From: CBDDLJ01 sp965230635
GTDB taxonomy: Bacteria; Pseudomonadota; Gammaproteobacteria; UBA1113
Assembly (NCBI GenBank): GCA_965230635.1
Contig: CBDDLJ010000002.1
Coordinates: 1 to 26,238, forward strand
DNA length: 26,238 bases
Reading direction: 5' to 3'
The translations under genes and the position numbers were made by a program. The notes under the pieces were generated by a model. The model was not told the origin of the DNA, ran no database searches, and saw only the letters and a list, made by a program, of their open reading frames with translations. Shown here piece by piece: positions 23,676-26,238 of this stretch. How positions within the stretch are numbered: the first letter of the stretch is position 1; each line of letters starts with the position of its first letter.

Positions 23676-25793
23676 TTAACAATGCCTCGTTAACGACGGC
23701 GATCGCCATTTTTTATCGTGTGGCGACACGGTACTATGTGTGATGAGGCTCTCTAGCATTGCTACCGAATCACGACAGGCCCTTTTCTTAAACAGTCCAA
23801 CACGCCGGTGATGACACGCTAACTTACTCACTTGTTTAAGCACAGGCTGATCGTCAAAGCACCCGAATGATCGTAAACCAATCAGCATGGCACGAATGGC
23901 TTGATAACGTGGCAAATGGAGCTTGCCATCAACCCATAACGGTGTTAGTCGTTTTTTTATTAACCGGCTAATCATGTGTCGAGCACGCAGCAAAAAAGTA
24001 TTAATAGCACATTGGTACAAGACATACCGATCCGGATGGTGATCTCGGTAAAAACGTAATAATTGAAACGCATTATTCACACACTGTTTATCTGGCACAC
24101 GCCCCTGAGCTAACTCAGATAATACCCAAAAACTGTTTTCATTCGCTTGACGGTATGACACGGGATGTAGCCTTTTCTTTGTCTGTATTGCCCTTATTGC
24201 CATAGAAACGTTATTGACTGATATCGCTCGCGGTGTCTTATCTGATGGATGTGCGTGAGACGCTGATGCCTTAGATGGATCAGTCAAACGCGCCGTTGTT
24301 GCCCGTAGTTCCTGACGTGACGGACAGAAGATTTTCTTAACAGGATTTACCTGTGAACCTGTCAGTCTATCCGCTTGGCAAGCACTCGTTTCAACAGACG
24401 GATGTGTCACCTTGTTGGGATCAAATGAGTCAACATGTTTTTTCTTCTGGGCTGCACTGGTTGATTGAAAACAACCCGTGGTTTTCTGGTAAGCGGTTAA
24501 TGTCTGATTTTGATGTGTCGATTCCACCGTCTGACCATGCGCCTGCTCTATTGGCGGCAGTGGCAAACCGGCTGCGCGCGCTAACCATAGAGGGTAATTG
24601 TGCTGGCATTTACTCAATGGCTGTTTTTTTCGACGCGGGATAACCATAAGCGTTGCCTGTAATGGATACAGTCTCACGGTATTGCTTTTCGCTAACACAA
24701 TATCTAACGTATTATGAGCTGCGGTATACGCTAACTTGAGGGCCCCTGAGTAAAGACCATGAGTTTTTAGCGATTGCTTGATAGCCTTGGCACATTGACG
24801 CACGTTAACGATTGCATTATCAGATAGCGGTGTTGATGTATCACTCACATAATTAACATAGCGTTGAAAACACTGTAGTTTGACCTTCTGCAGCGCTATG
24901 ATGTCTTTCTCAAACAACGTAACTTCTGCCCGCAACTTTTGATTGATACCTAATTTAAAAAAATCATCTATCCATTTAGCAAGGCCGGTAAGCATATTGG
25001 ATTTAATGGCTTTTATATGGGCCTTAAGACACGTTTCAGCTGCTTGTAACTGCAAGAACGGCGTCGCCCCATACCCTGCTTCTACGTCACACGGATGCGG
25101 GAATAAATCCAAAGTGTTACCGGCTTGCGCTAACTGTGTGCGGATCCTAGCGACTTGATGGCAACGTAGCACCATGGACAATGGCAATCCTTTATCTAAT
25201 ACAGAAAAACTACGAGGCGCTATCCAACGGTACCAACCGATCGCTAACTGATGCCGAGATTCCGGATAAACTGACACACGGCCTTTATGAAAGGCAGCAT
25301 GTAACGGTACGGTCGTATCACGTTGCAATGTTAATATATCGTGCAGACGTTTCTGATCCTGCTTATCACCCAGGCGAGCAATCAATGATAGACTGGCAAC
25401 AATATAACTCAGTCTTAATCTACGGCGCGGCCGTGCAAGTAACGCGGCATTCTTCTCTGCCGTGAAGGCCTCTGTCTTGTCACGAGCGTTAATGGCATAA
25501 CACGCATCCACAACAACATCATCAAATAACAAGTCGTTTTTCTCCAGTGCGGCTTCCAGTCGGGTGAATAAGGTATTGATGACGTGACGTTTGAGCTGCG
25601 TCACCTGCTCACTTAAGCATTGGAGATACTGCTTGTAGTGCGTATTGATATCCTTATCTATGGGATGAAAAATATATTGCCAAAAACGGTTGTAATAGCG
25701 TAACTGTTTCTTCGCTTTATTGATCGCTTTTTGCATGTTGTGCAATGGTTCTATCGCTATTGTTAAGACAGTTGAAGTTGATACACCCCTCAT
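23676..25793 (-). CDS. Unrecognised 705-residue basic protein
   Basis: I do not recognise this protein. It is rich in Arg, Lys, His and Gln, mostly helical in appearance, with no signal peptide, P-loop, DDE, RT or polymerase motif that I can point to. Residues ~25-105 contain 'KKQLRYYNRFWQYIFHPIDKD' and a coiled stretch. A low-complexity Ser/Thr/Gln/His linker spans about 425-540. The C-terminal ~160 residues ('FQLLRFYRDHHPDRYVLYQ...RARHMISRLIKKRLTP...RYQAIRAMLIGLRSFG') form a second helical domain. The ATG overlaps the stop of the upstream small frame as ATGA (25793-25790), indicating translational coupling. It is visibly GC-richer than the 922-residue gene, which suggests a different origin. 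Replication/mobilisation accessory or secreted protein are both conceivable; nothing decides it. Confidence 0.7.
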   Translation of the reverse strand: MRGVSTSTVLTIAIEPLHNMQKAINKAKKQLRYYNRFWQYIFHPIDKDINTHYKQYLQCLSEQVTQLKRHVINTLFTRLEAALEKNDLLFDDVVVDACYAINARDKTEAFTAEKNAALLARPRRRLRLSYIVASLSLIARLGDKQDQKRLHDILTLQRDTTVPLHAAFHKGRVSVYPESRHQLAIGWYRWIAPRSFSVLDKGLPLSMVLRCHQVARIRTQLAQAGNTLDLFPHPCDVEAGYGATPFLQLQAAETCLKAHIKAIKSNMLTGLAKWIDDFFKLGINQKLRAEVTLFEKDIIALQKVKLQCFQRYVNYVSDTSTPLSDNAIVNVRQCAKAIKQSLKTHGLYSGALKLAYTAAHNTLDIVLAKSNTVRLYPLQATLMVIPRRKKQPLSKCQHNYPLWLARAAGLPLPPIEQAHGQTVESTHQNQTLTAYQKTTGCFQSTSAAQKKKHVDSFDPNKVTHPSVETSACQADRLTGSQVNPVKKIFCPSRQELRATTARLTDPSKASASHAHPSDKTPRAISVNNVSMAIRAIQTKKRLHPVSYRQANENSFWVLSELAQGRVPDKQCVNNAFQLLRFYRDHHPDRYVLYQCAINTFLLRARHMISRLIKKRLTPLWVDGKLHLPRYQAIRAMLIGLRSFGCFDDQPVLKQVSKLACHHRRVGLFKKRACRDSVAMLESLITHSTVSPHDKKWRSPSLTRHC

Positions 25794-26097
25794 GGCACCC
25801 TGCCCTGAATATTCTTTCGATGTAATGCGATCCGCACGCGATGAGGGTTTCTCTCAATGGCACTTGCTTCAATACGTTGCCCGGGATCTTGAAGTGTATT
25901 GGCGGATTGTTGATACCACATTGAGTTGCCACAGGCGAACGCTTTATCCGCCGGATCGACGCGCAGCAATGCGTTTAATGCATCAACATCCGATTGAAAA
26001 GCTTGCTGTTTTTCGATTGCAAGAAATATAAAAAATTAACATTTGATGCAGGCGTATCCTCTATTGAAAATGGTTGATACCGAAATGCTCGACTCAT
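25790..26097 (-). CDS. Small 102-codon gene split by a slippery T_TTT_TTA (frameshift)
   Basis: Translation starts at ATG 26097 (AAAGGAGAG 7 bp upstream) as MSRAFRYQPFSIEDTPASN, and in the normal frame stops after 40 codons (25975). At codons 21-23 the sequence is AAT TTT TTA, containing the heptamer T_TTT_TTA (26035-26029). A -1 shift there opens a second frame of 79 codons (IFLAIEKQQAFQSDVDALNA, then LLRVDPADKAFACGNSMWYQ) that ends in TGA overlapping the ATG of the 705-residue gene. The second frame has no good start of its own and looks protein-like. Either programmed frameshifting makes a 102-residue protein, or one T has been lost from a run of seven. Function unknown. Confidence 0.5.
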
Positions 26098-26238
26098 TGA
26101 TTGCTCTCCTTTATAGTAACCGTAAAACAAATGCTGATACGCTTGCTTTTTTTTCAAAATTGATATGCCATTGTTTTTTCACAAGAAATAATCACCTGTC
26201 TCTCTTGTCATATCCGTCACTATCAAGTAAGATAGCAG
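26098..26238. other. Right-edge leader of the minus-strand orphan genes
   Basis: This stretch contains the strong ribosome site AAAGGAGAG (about 26104-26112) and presumably the promoter of the orphan pair, but I could not pick a convincing -35/-10 pair. An in-frame upstream ATG at 26157 would add 20 Lys/Tyr-rich codons but lacks a ribosome site. Confidence 0.4.

Noticed and set aside
24353..25465. Plus-strand frames of 71-96 codons opposite the 705-residue gene
   Set aside because: Short, without ribosome sites, and opposite a long intact frame with a coupled start.

Overview
The window looks like accessory, probably plasmid-borne or plasmid-derived, DNA of an AT-rich gammaproteobacterium. 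No core housekeeping gene, rRNA or tRNA was seen. The mix of KfrA-type plasmid protein, tyrosine recombinase, many broken insertion sequences (IS), a giant NACHT ATPase with an expanded helical repeat, and a possible OTU-like domain would fit a host-associated or amoeba-associated lineage such as Legionellales. That assignment is inference from gene content; nothing in the sequence names the species.

Region 1 (1-5240) is a graveyard of mobile DNA. It holds a broken IS4-family transposase N-terminus, then an IS3-family orfA interrupted by a group II intron, which is itself interrupted by an intact IS21-family element (istA/istB, 1210-3584, with a 4-bp TTGT duplication). The intron reverse transcriptase breaks off after about 137 residues and is followed by a 5'-truncated IS5-family transposase.

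Region 2 (5597-15600) holds two tandem paralogues. The first is a ~2258-residue protein: a TPR-like N-terminus, a large unrecognised module, a NACHT NTPase, and 15 exact-length 35-residue alpha-solenoid repeats (15 x 105 bp). The second, 832 residues, copies only the N-terminal third. It stops at a 1-base deletion relative to its sister, and decayed homology continues past the stop, so it is a remnant of a once longer gene. IS relics lie between and after the two.

Region 3 (15680-18700) has a second, decayed IS21 copy (istB only) that has cut off the 5' end of a RecG-like/AlbA-type regulator. Then come four 10-bp tandem repeats, a KfrA-like coiled-coil DNA-binding protein, and a relic of a tyrosine recombinase.

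Region 4 (18902-26238) is mostly on the minus strand: an intact tyrosine recombinase with a perfect 11-bp inverted repeat just upstream, a very AT-rich 922-residue protein with coiled coils and a possible OTU-like fold whose expected catalytic Cys is Ser, an IS4 transposase C-terminal fragment, and an orphan pair. The orphan pair is a small gene split by a T_TTT_TTA slippery heptamer, overlapping by ATGA a 705-residue protein of unknown function.

The best candidates for something undescribed are the NACHT/solenoid protein with its truncated sister (possibly defence or host interaction) and the minus-strand orphan genes.
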